A stretch of 64,000 nucleotides of DNA from Balaenoptera acutorostrata (lineage: Eukaryota > Chordata > Mammalia > Artiodactyla > Balaenopteridae). Under the pieces are notes generated by a model. It ran no database searches and was not told the DNA's origin. It saw only the letters and a list, made by a program, of their open reading frames with translations. Where the stretch lies: contig NC_080065.1 of NCBI RefSeq assembly GCF_949987535.1, positions 40,277,239 to 40,341,238 on the forward strand. Direction: 5' to 3'. The position numbers and the translations under genes are program-made. This document shows, piece after piece, positions 10,590 through 22,975 of this stretch; the stretch's first letter is position 1; each line of letters starts with the position of its first letter.

Positions 10590-11870
10590 GTCAACAGAGG
10601 AAATATCCTTGCTCCTGTCAAATAAAATCCCCTCCACTGGTGCTAAAGATCTCATCCCCTCTTGTCCTCTCAAGGATTTTGCCGCTGTAATCATCTCTTA
10701 TATTTTCTGCATCATCAATATTGCTTTTCTTTCTATTGGATTATTCCTGTCAGTATTTAAAACTTTTAGTATGCTCTATCCTAAAAAAAATAAGCCTCCC
10801 TTTAATGCCATTTTCCCCTCTAGCTAATGCCCATTACTCTGCTTAGCTTCAGAGCAAAGTCTCTTAAATAAATAACATACACTTGTAATAGCACATTCTC
10901 ACCTTCCATTCAGATTCTGACCCATTTTAATTTCACTTTCATCTCCAGCATCACTGAAAGTTCCCTTCTTGGGTTTACCAAAATCATCCCATTACTAATT
11001 CCTATAGATACATGTCAATCTTCAACTCCCTTGATTCCTCAGTATTGTTATACAGTTAAGTACTTAAAGTTAGTTCTTTAGAATACTCTCCTTTCTTGTC
11101 ATCCTTAACACCATGGACTCCTGGGGGTTTTTTTGCTTTTATATCCCAGGCTTCGCCTTTACATCTCCTGTGCAATTTTTCTTACTCCACCTATATTTAC
11201 TTCAACTTTAACTTTCCATGTTGGAGTTCCTCAACTTTTTTTCCTGAGTTCTGTTCCTTTTTCATCTATACTTTCTCCCTAGGTGATATCATCCAGCCTC
11301 TTCACTTTAAACATAATCAAATACTGATGATTTTCCTGTTTTATGTTGATATTGCTAGGCCAGATCATTCACTGAACTCCGTATTTGTATATACATCTGT
11401 CTGTTTGATGGATGACTCAAAAGTTATCATATCCAAAAATGTACTAACCTACAAAATCTGTTTCTCATCCAGTCGCCCTCATCTCAGTTAAAGCCATCAC
11501 CATCTATTCAAGCAAGCAAGCCAGAAAGTTGAGTCCTCCTTTTCTCTCACCATCCTTCATCAAACCCATTAGTTTTTCATCAAGTTCTTTTGTACCTATA
11601 TCCAAAATGTATCTCAAATACCTGAATTTTTCTCCACTTATTTCTACAGCCACCATCCTAGTTCAAGCCACTATTATCTCTGACCTGGACAAGTGGTATG
11701 CATATCTTCATGATTATATACATGACTTTTTCCCTCCCAATTTGTTTTCTACACAGGAGACAGAATGTTCTAGCAAAATTGAAAGCCAGACCATATTAAT
11801 CTATTGTTTAAAAGAATTATGACTTTCACTTAGTTGGAATAAAATTTCCTATTGTGATCATTTGGCTTCT
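10590..11870 (+). mobile_element. L2 (CR1-clade LINE) relic with RT remnants
   Basis: Three phrases match mammalian L2 ORF2 in the right order. ctctcaaggattttgccgct lies near 10667. ctccctaggtgatatcatcc near 11275 encodes a FSLGDIIQ-like stretch after the RT palm. catcctagttcaagccacta near 11656 encodes STATILVQATIISDLD, matching the conserved motif near the RT thumb. Frames are broken and the catalytic YADD segment is not recognisable. It is an ancient, dead insertion. Confidence 0.7.
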
Positions 11871-11945
11871 GTCTGCCATTTGTGTGTGTTATTTCATAGA
11901 TTTCACTCACTCTGCTGCTGCCACACTCCTTTTCTTAATATCCTT

Positions 11946-11983
11946 AGTTGTGTAGACATAGCATTGTTGTGTAGACATAGCAT
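11946..11983 (+). repeat. Tandem duplication of about 19 bp
   Basis: The unit ttgtgtagacatagcat occurs twice, back to back, with no mismatch in the core. It looks like a replication-slippage duplication. Confidence 0.9.
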
Positions 11984-14680
11984 AATTTAACCTCTGCTTT
12001 CAGTTTCCTGAATGAGGTTCCTATTTTATATTTGGATTTGGCCTAAGTATTCCTGTAGGACATAATCTACATGGGCATGATTTGCCATATAAGTTCACTT
12101 CTACTGCCTAATTATGGGCTGGCTATCATTTTGATGTCTCTTAAACATAGATATCAGACTCATGTAATCTATAGTGATCTGTGAACTGCCTGGCTGGGCC
12201 TCTCTCTCTGGCCTGCTTTTGCTGGGAATTGGATTTAATCATTACAGACAAGAGTGAAATCTCATTAATTAACAATAAAGGTGGGTATACGTTAAACTTA
12301 AATGATTTGCTTAGGTAAAGGTACATGACAGACTTTTAATTTAGAGTTAGTCTTTGTTACAAATAAGGTACTGTATAACAAATCTACAAACCCTAGTCAA
12401 TAATCTTTTGCAGGATGCCTGAAACTGAAGCTTTGGGGAAAGGTGAACATTTTGTTTTATCCTAACTTTGAATACTCTATTGATTTTAGTCTCAAGACTT
12501 GTAAGACCTTGAATATATACTAGAAAAAAATGTTTAGAAATTCACTATTGATAATTTTCATGTACATTTAACCCTTGCTAGTTTTATATATAGAAACTCA
12601 ACTTGTGTAATATATCCAAGTGCTTTGGGGAATAATCTAAAGCCTGGGATCACCTGCAAAAGCTGTTTGGCTTTTTTCCTTTGCAAGACACGATATAATC
12701 TAAGCAGGTTCTTATGTAGAGAGCTCTAGAGAGTAAGAGATTGTGACTATTTAAGGAAAATCATACATCCAACTCTATGAGATACGGTAAGTCTGGCATT
12801 TCTTCTACTGAGACAATAAAGTAATCATTTTTGGAAGATATTTCACTATTCCATGGAAAACAGTAGAGTCTATTGAAAAAGCTAGAGTTGGCTAATCCAA
12901 CAAGAACTCCTAAGCTTCCTTTTTGGTAGCACCAAGGAAATCTGGGAAGTTCTCTGTTAGGTACAGAGAAGGGCAATTGGTGGAAAATACATGACCCCTT
13001 CAGTAGGCATTATCAGTGTCTGAAAATCATATGCAACCTGGGCAGATAGCCCATCAATGTCATGTGAGCTCGTGAGGGAAGAAAAGGGGGAGAGTGACAG
13101 TACCATCATTATGAGAAATCAACATTTGCCAGAGAAATTGCTAACAGGAGGAGGGTAGTATAGTTAGCAACAGATTTTTGACTGATATTCACAAAAACTT
13201 GGGAACCTTAAAGTTAAGTCATAGGTCTGTTCCCTTTTTGACATTAGATAGCCCTGTTTGTTCATTATTCTTACCGTTTTCCTTTTGACATCTTGTCCCT
13301 TGGATTCTTGTAAACAGAGAAGCGACAGACTATTGGTTGATAGATTTTTTTTTCTTCTTTTTTTAGCTTTTTAAATGGAGCTCAAATGCCTAAATCCTTC
13401 CATTTCAGGAGTTCCTCTCCTAGATAAGGTTTACCTAGATGTATGAATGATTTCCAAATTAGCCCAGGTTGGTAATTGAAGTAAGTTGAGTTAATGAAGT
13501 TTAACTTTTGAAACTGTTTTTAGAAAGTTACATTGCAATTCACTGTCATTCAGAAAAAAGAAAAAATAAAACCTTTAAAATGTCTGTTTGAAATGAAAGA
13601 CTATCAGAGAGTTGTTAAAAATAAAATAAGCTACAAAAATGGTCAGTTTATGTTAAATTTAGAGTATTTCAAGTTTCCAGGGAAACAGAACATATAGAAA
13701 TTAAAAGCAGATGTTCTTAAATTGATGCTTTGGAAAAGCACCACAAGGCTTAATCCTGTGCTGGGTAATGTTGCTTACCCTCAAAACTTCATTTGCCAAT
13801 TTTTTTGCAGTGTGAATTTTGATAACTACCCTGTTCCCAGAGCAAACATAGATATTATTACAATGTCCTAATGCCTTGGTTATTACTTGGTTATTACTCT
13901 CACAGTGTTGAACAAATTACCCACCACTGCCTCACTGCCAAGTCGAAGTAGCATAACTGTTCTTTCTTCCACAAAAAAGAATCCTGACAAATCTAATAGC
14001 TGGCAACTTAACATGTAAACCTGTAGCCCAATTTACTACTAGATTCGCATTGGCTAAGGTAAATTGAAAAATAACATCTAATATTTTTGCCCCTAGTTAT
14101 TTCCCTTTACTTTAAAATTATTTCAGCAAAAAGGATGGAAAACAGAGTTGGGTCAATAAATTCCTTGGATTTCAAATTCTATAGTAAATTTTGAATGACA
14201 GAGATGATAACTAAGCAATTCTAATGCTTTCTTGAGACTATTGAGCTTCATTTTCTACAGTGCCTGAGTTGCTCCCTGGTGATACAGTCATAGAGCCCTG
14301 TCAATTCCATCCTGTTGCAGAGATACTATTTCACATATAACAAAACATTTTAAAACCCTTAATGTTAGTGTTCAAAGACTTTCCTATAGGAAGCCTCACA
14401 GGTGTATGGCTGCAAGGTCAAGACAAGCAGTTTTCTCAGTATTTGCCTATGTGAAATCTGTCCTGTGCTCTGCCAGTGCCTATTTGTGGTACCGCCTCCT
14501 GGACCACAGGAGATTATCCTGAAGTCTGAGGCCAATGCAGCAGCTCTGTTTTTTACAGCCTAGCAGATGGGCAGCTGGCCAGCTGTTGTGAGTTTTAGTC
14601 ACCATATTTTCTACATTACTTGAGAGAATGTTTCATAGACATGCAGATTGATAGTTAGCATGTTTGTTCATATATTATAG
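11984..14680. other. Unique AT-rich sequence, no gene seen
   Basis: I recognise no repeat family or exon with confidence. The open frames are short, up to about 71 codons. Confidence 0.45.
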
Positions 14681-14909
14681 ACCAGCATTTCCCAGCCTTG
14701 ACACTATTGACATTTTGGACTCAATAATTCTTTGTTCTGGGGAGGTATCCTCTGCATTGTAGAATGTTCACCAGCACCCCTGATCTCAATCTACTAGATG
14801 CCAGTAGCATCCCTTACCCCCCATCTCAGTTGTGACAATCAGAAACATTTCCAGATATTTCTAAGTGTCTCCTGGGGGTAAAACCATCCCCATCTTAGAA
14901 GCACTGCTG
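14681..14909 (-). mobile_element. MER5A-like hAT-Charlie element
   Basis: It is in reverse orientation. Diagnostic text includes ctctgcattgtagaatgttc, ctactagatgccagtagcat, cagttgtgacaatcagaaac and cctgggggtaaaaccatccc. It is the same family as 5301-5512, on the other strand. Confidence 0.85.
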
Positions 14910-15074
14910 TAAGCGAAGGGTAAATGAAAGGGGCTTTGCAGAAGAGAAGTGTTGTTTAGGAGAAATATCTGGTGGCACTGGAGGGGGAGGGAATATGAAC
15001 CAAGGAAGAGACTTGGAAAGAGAAGAGGTCATATTATAGAGAGACACAGTTACCACTTGGGAAATTGTGAGTTG

Positions 15075-15960
15075 TCTTTGATTTTATTTCAGGAAATGTT
15101 TATTAAGTTGGTGTTATGTGCTAAGCACAGTGTTTATTGCTGTAGATATTTAGACCAGTGATGCATTTAAATTGCTTGCAGTCTGGTAGAGGAATTAGAA
15201 AAGGAAACAATTACAGTCACATATGAACTGCAGTAAGGGAACTTAACCCAGTTGATTCAAAGAGGAAGGGAGAGAAGCCAACAAGAAAGGCTTTCCAGAA
15301 GACTGACCTCTGTGTTGAAGGTCAAAGAAGAGTTAATCACATTTGGAAGGATGTGGGAAGGTTATTGTTCTTATAGGACAACAGGTGCAGTGTACTTATC
15401 GGAAACAGCAAGTGCAGAAATGTGTAGTGGGTGTTTCGTGTTTCTGAGTGTGTGTGTGTATGTGTGCATGGGCACGGGCACACATGAGGGAGAAAGCAAG
15501 AGACTGACAGATAAAGACAGATAGAAAGGGCAAAAATGTGACATTGGTACATTTAGAAAAATGTAAGTAATTCTACCTTGCTAGAGCAAAGATGTTTAAT
15601 AGGAGAGTAATAAAGAGACAAAGCTGGAGAAGAGGTCAGGGGAAAAATTATGATGGACCTTGGAAAAAAATATTATAGTTTAAGTTTTATCTGCAAGGAC
15701 ATAGGAAGGATTGTGAGCTGAAGGGTGATGTTTTAGAAAGGTAATTCTAGAAGTAGTGAAGAGAAGATATTGGAGTTGAGGATAGGCCAGAGGTAGAAAA
15801 CTTGAAGGCTGTTGTAGCTTTCCACACAGGTAACAAAGAGAATTTAAGAAGTGGGAAAAAAAGTAAAGGAGCAGTGGAGGATATTGCAACAATTTCCCCA
15901 CCCTCCCAAATCTCAACCAAGGTTTAAGTGACAAGAAAGAAGAAGGGTATATGTATTAGA
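15075..15960 (-). mobile_element. L2 relic, reverse orientation
   Basis: The purine-rich plus strand resembles the complement of L2 ORF2. Examples are atgatggaccttggaaa near 15650, gtttaagttttatctgcaag near 15678, and a ggaggatattgcaac stretch near 15875 matching the usual ggaggctattgcaatagtcc. The similarity is diffuse, so the edges are approximate. Confidence 0.5.
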
Positions 15961-16524
15961 TAGCTGAGCATACACAGAATACAGAGAAAAGAGCTGTGAT
16001 AAGGAATGAAGAAGAAAAACTCCTGGAATGATCGTAGGTCTCCTGCTTAAGTGATTAGTTGTGTGGTAGACTCATTTATCAAGTGAGAAAAAAGGAAGAA
16101 AAGAAAAGAAATACAACCATGTGTATTGGGAACAATGATAAATTCAGTACCAGACATACTAAGCTTAAATTGCCTAAGGGATATTTAAGTGTAAATGTGT
16201 AATGAGTGGTAGGTTACATGGCTGGGGAATTCAGCAAAGGGATCTTGGCTGGAGATTTGTAAATCGTTTGGAAATAAATGATCATTGAAACCAGGGTTAT
16301 AAAGAATATTACCTTGGAAAAATGAGTGCCAACAGAGCAAAGATAGAAGGACATCATCCAACTAGGAAGTATAACAGAGCCAAGAATTGAATCAAGGTTT
16401 GTGGATCCTAGTCTGGGGTCTGAACCACTCACTGTACAGTTGGCCGACTCTAACTCTCAACACCTATCTTAACACTCTCAACACTCATTCTTAGAAATTT
16501 ACAGCTCAAGCATCATGCTTGTGG

Positions 16525-16745
16525 GGCCTTTCCTCCATTCCACTAATAATAGTCCTCAGGGCACCACTGTCGGCTGTATATACCTTTATCATAGAACTCA
16601 ACATGGTGAATTGCATTTTGTTTTACCCTGGATATTGCTACGTATGGAGGGAAGAGACCTTATCATAATCAGCTTGTATTTCCTGCACACGACAGAATGA
16701 TGCATATTCTAGGTGCTCAATAACATTTTGCTGAAAGAAATGTAA
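16525..16745 (+). mobile_element. L2 3' end
   Basis: The end tattctaggtgctcaataac followed by a degraded ttgaatgaatg-type tail is the classical L2 3' end. The preceding agggaagagacc corresponds to the family's agggcagggacc. Confidence 0.6.
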
Positions 16746-18821
16746 ACAATGAAAGTGGGTCTACAACAGATTATGTGTTGAACCAAGTGGAATACATTTT
16801 TAATAAGCTTATTCTGTTTGCCATGACTTAAAATTTTTACTAGTCTTAAAATATTTTATACTCATGCTATTTTAAAGTTATATACCAAGCCACCAACTTA
16901 CTGTTCACCCCATATTCTCATCTTTCAGTTTAATGTTGCTAGCACTTCTCCCATTAGAACAAAACTACAAAGTTCAGTAGAGAGACAACTTTGAAAAACA
17001 GGCATAATAGCAAATAGGTTGCCTAATTGGATTTCCTCATCTTTTACAAACGATATTCTAAAAGATGGCAAAGGAAATAACATCCAATTCCTTTTACAGT
17101 TAATGTCCATAACAAGGTCATTGTCTTTTAATTTAGAATTATGTGTAATAGTAATTCAATCTACTGTTTGTTGGTGATATGTATTTTATTGTGAAAATTT
17201 GAAAAGGTAGGCCAATATGCTCACATAACAAAAAACATAAAAGCATAGACTTTTCACTCATTTTAGGAGTATTATCCAAATCACTATAGATCTTATTTCT
17301 TAAATTATATTAGAAATAGATATGTGTGTGTGTGTGTGCATCTGCTTGTGTGTTTATTGAAGTTCAATATGGATTACAGCTGGGAATGATGTCTTAAAAA
17401 TACCCTGCTTATTCTTCCCTTCTCTGGGCACTGATCTTATAATTTGTATGATATGAAAATGTTAATGTAAGTGGCCTTTCCAATAATACCAGGAAACCTA
17501 TATAAGTAAGTACCCTGAGAACTAGCAAATTCTTTACCAGTATGTCATTTGCTTTGTGAGATTTCCTCCTATTATATGAGTTGAGTTGCTCCAGAAGATG
17601 ATTAAACTTAGTACAATACTAAGGTGCTAAGGTGAAAAAACTCTTATAACAAAGATGAAGGAAGAAGGCACACACCTTAATCATGGTTTAAGGAGATGAA
17701 ATTTCTGAGCTTACCAGTCGTAGATAGTTCAAGACTCATTTGTAGAATGTGGTCTTGGAACCATTTAACCTCTATATCTAAACAAAGGAAGAAGGGAAAA
17801 GAGCAAGTAAGGTGAAATGTCTGGCACTCCTCTGTTCTTGTAAGATGAGTTTTCAGTGAGATTTACTACATGATTATAACTACTACTCGTAATCATATTC
17901 TAAAAGCAGACACACAGTACATACAGAATATAAACTGCCTATAGACTACTAGAGTAGAAAGTGGTATCACATTCTCTCAATGTACTGAAATGGCAGCAAA
18001 CAAAATCACAACTGGATAGAGCATGGTGGCTGTGGGTTGTGTGTGAAGATAATGCAATGCATCTATAGTCAGCTGAGCATGTGCTTTGAATTGTTTTTCT
18101 AGTTGTGGTGAAAGATTTGAACTGATTCATCTGCATTTTCTCACCCAGTCTGCTTTGTGACCAAGGGAGCATATTCTGGGGGCAGCTGGCTGCGGCTAGT
18201 GGTAAAGTCTGTGGCCATGAAACAGAGGAATTCAAATTGCCCAGACCCATAACATTGGCTTCATAGTACTGTGCTCCAACCAACCGACCTAACTAGCAGC
18301 AGCTGAACTACTCCGTGTTGCACACATTTTGAGAGCATTCCATAGTGGCCCATCAGATACCAACTGGGCACAGACGAATTCTTGTTTACTTACATTGAGG
18401 CCAAAGAAAGCTGCACATAGTGGTTTGGCTTTTCTTAAACATTCAGCAGAAGTGTCTGTCATTTCCCATGTTTATGGCTAAATGAGGCTCAAGTCATCAG
18501 ACCTCACTCTGACATGAGGTTTTTATCAGTGGAAAAATGGAAGCAGATGATTCCATCATCTTTTAAAGTAGTGACATGGGGTGATGCTGACATCATGTGA
18601 AACCTGTGTTGCAACCACTCTACTACCCGCTGACTATTTCCTTAAAAAACATTAATGCCTTTAGAGTTTTACGTAAGCTTTTCTAAAGGGCTGATTCTAA
18701 AATATTCAGTTGGGGACCGTTCTCTTATAAAGTACTCTACCTTGGTTTCTCAAAAATTTTATCCTCATGTGCTTCTCATAAAACAGGTTGAAGGTGAAAA
18801 CACGGACTAAACTGCCTTAAA
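16746..18821. other. No recognisable gene; contains a short (TG)n
   Basis: A (TG)8 run lies at 17322-17338. The minus ORF 17939-18283 (114 codons) has no recognised domain and lies in a locally less AT-rich patch. Nothing else could be supported. Confidence 0.4.
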
Positions 18822-18972
18822 ACAGAGATTCTCAGCCTTGGATACACGTTGGAATCTTCCGGGCATTTTAATAATCATTGATGCCTGCTCCAAGAGGTTT
18901 TCGGTCTGCGTCTGGGGAGTCCAAAAAACTCCCCAGATGACTCTAAATTTCAGTCCTGTTGTAGACTGCTGC
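18822..18972 (+). mobile_element. MER20-like hAT-Charlie element
   Basis: The pattern is cagagattctcagccttgg at the left, gatgcctgctccaagag in the middle and a degraded inverted end near 18965. It includes a 10-bp perfect hairpin (tctggggagt at 18911-18920 with actccccaga at 18928-18937). Confidence 0.65.
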
Positions 18973-20439
18973 TTTAAAATTTAGGGGCAAGAGGAATGAG
19001 CTGCACTATTACACAGTCTTTTGCATTTGGCAGAACGTTTTCTGAATTCCCATGAGTTTGACTAATTAACATCTTTTCCATATGTATATTCCACATGAAA
19101 TTGTATCCATCATAGAATCTATCCTGGATTTCTCTAAACATTTGTTTTTTTTTCCTTGGAGAAAAAGCCCAGTGTTCACTAAATAAATGCAAACTCCTAT
19201 GAAATTTGTTAGGCCATCATTTTAGGCCTATGACTCAATTGAGATCCAAATATTATAAACATGATTCTAGATGCTGTATTTAGAATAATAGATTATCAAT
19301 GGCGTCCTGCTACTTGTTTTTTAAAGGCAGTAAGTGAACTGAATTTTCCAGGTAAAACTTGATCCTCAATTGTCAGCATTATCCACTAGGCAGGTTGGTA
19401 GTTATGGCTTCTCTTTTTCTGTTTCAGGAAGGTAGGAAGGTTTATACAACACTTTTAAGAGATCTGCTAATTTTTATAGAAAAAAGAATAGGAGTCATTA
19501 AAATGTCATGTTGATACCTTAAGGATGGCATTCTTGAGTAATGCTGATGTCACTGAGTAATGATAATGTCTCAGAATGCATGAGAATTCAGTGTTCTTGT
19601 TCTTATCTTTTAGATTAATAAATTGGGAGTTGGAAAGATTAAATAATTTGGGTGGATTATGCAGCAATTTATAGCCAAGATAGGTTTAATTTCCATGTCT
19701 GCCTGACTCCAAAACTAAATCCTGAAATCGAAGTACTAAGATAGTGATTAGTGTAGGATAGTGACTTGTGTTCTAGTGACAGAGTAGATTATTCAGAATA
19801 TAAATTGTAAGGAGGCTTTGGTCCAATTTCCTTGTTTTCTCTTTAATGGGGAAGATGAATTTGATTGCTGGGAAGGAATAAAAATGTTTACTTAATAAAT
19901 AATGCTTGACAATGCTTTCTGTATTTTAGTTCCTGTATAATTCATCAAAATCTGAAATTGAGGTTATACCAGTAAATGTTTACTCAAATAGCAAGAGATT
20001 AAAATATTTGACCATGTCTCGTTAGCATAAACACCTAAACAGAAAGCATAGCAGTAGCAATAATAGCTAACATTTGCAAGGTTATTTCCAATTTACAGAG
20101 TTCTTTTGCACAGGAACTTTTGTAATTCACTGAGTACTTTTTTAAAAAGCACAAAAACATAAGAAAAGACACTTGAAACTCAATTGTGTCATTTTTCATT
20201 TTATAATATTTACCTTACGAAGTACTACTTTTGAAATTTCACTTAGAAATTTTAAGAGGTGTCTGAAAATTCAAAAATTTTAAAGGGCAAGCAGGTGGAA
20301 GTCTCCCTCGAATCCACACCCTCCATATCAGAGTTTCAAGGACTTGCCTATTATGTCACAAGCAGCAGGTAAAGGAGCAAGGAGTTGAAACCTGGTTTTC
20401 TCATCTGGAATTCCATATTCTTTTTACTGTATTATATCT
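18973..20439. other. No recognisable gene
   Basis: AT-rich sequence. A weak MIR-like phrase (aatagctaacatttgcaagg) lies near 20060, too short to call. Confidence 0.4.
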
Positions 20440-20645
20440 AGACTCTGCCATTTTGTAACAGGGTAAACTTCAGCTAGCTATTGAAATTCTCTATGCCTTA
20501 GTAATCACACCTGTAAAAATGGGAAATTTAATAGCACTTTCTGCATAGGACTGTTATTAGAATCAAATGGGATTAAAACACGTTAATGCTTAGAACAGTT
20601 CCTGACTGGTCAGTAGATGAGCATGCAGTCAATGTTTGTTCCGTT
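20440..20645 (+). mobile_element. MIR SINE relic
   Basis: It follows the MIR core and tail in order: ctctgccattttgtaac, ctctatgccttagtaatcac, ctgtaaaaatgggaaattta, and a gcttagaacagttcctgact end. Confidence 0.75.
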
Positions 20646-20872
20646 ACTGCATCATATGTCTCCAGTGATTTCTGCACTTCACAGAATGCAAATACTGTAC
20701 CATGATTAGAACCAGCTGAGTCTGTAGATCATATATTCTATGAACTTGTATGGTATCTTCAAATATTTAGGTCTTTCAAATTTGGCCACAACCTGTCGAT
20801 ATAGGTCTGTCATTGGTGATTTCATAGTTCAATGAGGTTACTGGGATACTCCACTCTTAAATTATATACACT

Positions 20873-20915
20873 TTTGCAATGGGATGTAATAGTAGGTATA
20901 ATTACATCCCGCAAA
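20873..20915. repeat. Inverted repeat with a 3-base bulge
   Basis: tttgc + aat + gggatgtaat pairs with attacatccc + gcaaa around a 10-base loop, giving 15 paired bases. It may be the remnant of a small palindromic element. Confidence 0.8.
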
Positions 20916-20975
20916 CAAATCACTTGTAGATAAACTAGGCAAGAATCTGATGATGTCTGAGTTCTTATTCTGTTC

Positions 20976-21673
20976 TGTCTTGGATGATCTTTTCTTTTTT
21001 TTTTATTTTTTTGGTTAATTATTTAATTGAAGTAGAGTTGATTTACAATGCTGTGCCAACCTGTGCTGTACAACAAAGTGACTCAGTTATACACAGATAG
21101 ACATTCTTCTTTTAAGATTCTTTTCCATTATGGTTTATCACAGGATACTGAATAGAGTTCTCTGTGCTATACAGTAGGACCTTGTTGTTTATCCATCCTA
21201 TATATAATAGTTTATATCTGCTAATCCCACACTCCCAGTCCTTCCCTCCCCCACCTACCTCCCCCTTGGTAACCACAAGTCTGTTCTCTATGTCTGTGAG
21301 TCGCTTTCTGTTTTGCATATAGGTTCACTTGTGCCATATTTTAGATTCCACGTATTCGCTTTGTTGTGCAACAGAAACTAACAGTATTGTGAAGCAATTA
21401 TACTCCAATAAAGATCTATTAAAAAAAAAAAGATACACGCACCCTTATGTTCATAGCAGCACGATTCACAATAACCAAGTCATGGAAACAACCTAAATAT
21501 CCATCGACAAATGAATGGATAAGAAGATGTGGTACATATATACAATGGAATATTACTCAGCCATAAAAAAGAAGGAAATGATGCCATTTGCAGCAACATG
21601 GATGCAACTAGAGATTATCATAGTAAGTGAAGTAAGTCAGAAAGACAAAGACAAATGTCTTGGATGATCTTTT
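20976..21673 (-). mobile_element. Rearranged L1 insertion with 18-bp target duplication
   Basis: An 18-bp direct repeat, tgtcttggatgatctttt, occurs at 20976-20993 and 21656-21673. A T-rich tail follows the left copy, so the element's 3' end is on the left (minus orientation). From about 21000 to 21352 the sequence is the complement of an L1 3' UTR. At about 21352 the orientation flips. A plus-strand L1 3' terminus (tactccaataaagatctatt then 11 or more A) runs to 21431. It is followed directly by an upstream L1 ORF2 segment (ttcatagcagcacgattcac to agtcagaaagacaaagacaa) up to the right duplication. The inversion fits twin priming. The polyadenylated 3' end in front of the ORF2 segment is unexpected. 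Confidence 0.88.
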
Positions 21674-22861
21674 TTAAACAAAATCAGTAGATCACAAATT
21701 AAATAAGCATTATAGGTCTCAGGTTATCAGTGGTAGAAGTTACCTTGTATCACAAAATGGCCACATCATTTGACACATTTAGCAGCTTCTGCACAATAGA
21801 ATCACATGGAGTTTGACTCCTATGTTACACACTCAAATAAATGTTCAAGTGTGGACATGTTTATTTACTCCAGGAAATTAGGACCCATTAAATTCTCAGG
21901 GTCCTCACTCATCATGAGAAAAAAAGTTCCAAAGAGTCTTATTTGGCAAGTTCGTGGACATCATTGAAAACATCAAACTATAAAAATATTCTATTTCCAA
22001 TTAAAAGAAGTTACAATCTCTTACCTTTTGACATTTCCAGTTTTCCATGATCTTCCCACAAGTTTTCTGGTTAACAGACAGTTATTTAGCAATCTATTTT
22101 GCAATTCTCTAAGTACCTTGAGAGCTTGACCTCACTTAAAGGGTAGATGATTATCAACAGAACTAAAACTGTAATGCTCTCTTACCGATGTTTGTTTTAT
22201 GTTTCTCAGCATGTAGAAAATTGTACTCAAGAGGAAATTGAAGCAATCAAAAAGAGAACCAATATACCTTCCTTCTATTATTCTTTAACCCTAGGCTATC
22301 TAAATATATCCAAGACCCCTGAGAGTAGTTATGTGCTTTGCCTCCGTAATTCCTGTCCTAGGGGTTTGCCCTACAAACAGTCCACACAAGAAAAATGCTT
22401 GACAGAGGACAATGCAGTTCATATTATACATAATAAAATGTAAGAAAATAAAAAATACAAGACAGAAATTAATGACATTGCCTGTTAATAAGGAAATGTT
22501 TAAGTAAATTGTGGAACATTAACTGGATGCATTTCTAGTCCTGGTTACACCATAACCACTTAAACTGCTATGAATGCATTTTAAAATTCCAGTAAAGTCC
22601 ATGTATCATGAAATCACTACACTACAAATATTGACTTTCTAGCCTTAAGGCTCTTGCTTGCAGTGTTGCCTAGGCCACTTGTTTCTGCAAAGGGGCTTGA
22701 TGAAACCCCCAGGTGTCAAGGAGAGGGCCATTGTCTTATTCATTTATGTGTCCTCATTGCATGGCAGAACAGAACTAAATAAACTGAATGGAAGGAAATG
22801 GGAGATCCCTGTGGATTTGGAGAAGAGTGTCCAATGTATCCCATAGTGTTTTGCCCTTGGG
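21674..22861. other. No recognisable gene
   Basis: The ORF at 22147-22443 (98 codons) has no recognised domain. Nothing else could be supported. Confidence 0.4.
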
Positions 22862-22975
22862 GAAGCGGGGAGGGGGGACTGCTGCTGTCACAGTAATTGC
22901 TTTTGTGGTTGGAGGGGGCCTCTCACTGACCTCCCCACCCCTCCCAGCCCCTCCCTGCCCCTCCCTTCCCCCAGA
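22862..22975. other. G-rich/C-rich patch with quadruplex potential
   Basis: The plus strand has gcggggaggggggactg near 22865 and a run of CCC/CCCC blocks at 22931-22972. On the minus strand the latter is at least six closely spaced G3-5 tracts. It is far more GC-rich than its surroundings. No promoter or CpG island is evident. Confidence 0.7.

Noticed and set aside
17939..18283. 114-codon minus ORF with Cys/His residues
   Set aside because: No zinc-finger spacing, no recognised domain and no splice context.
22190..22290. Acceptor-like tgtttctcag before an open stretch (HVENCTQEEIEAIKK)
   Set aside because: No donor site within a reasonable distance and no recognised peptide; weaker than the two exon candidates kept.
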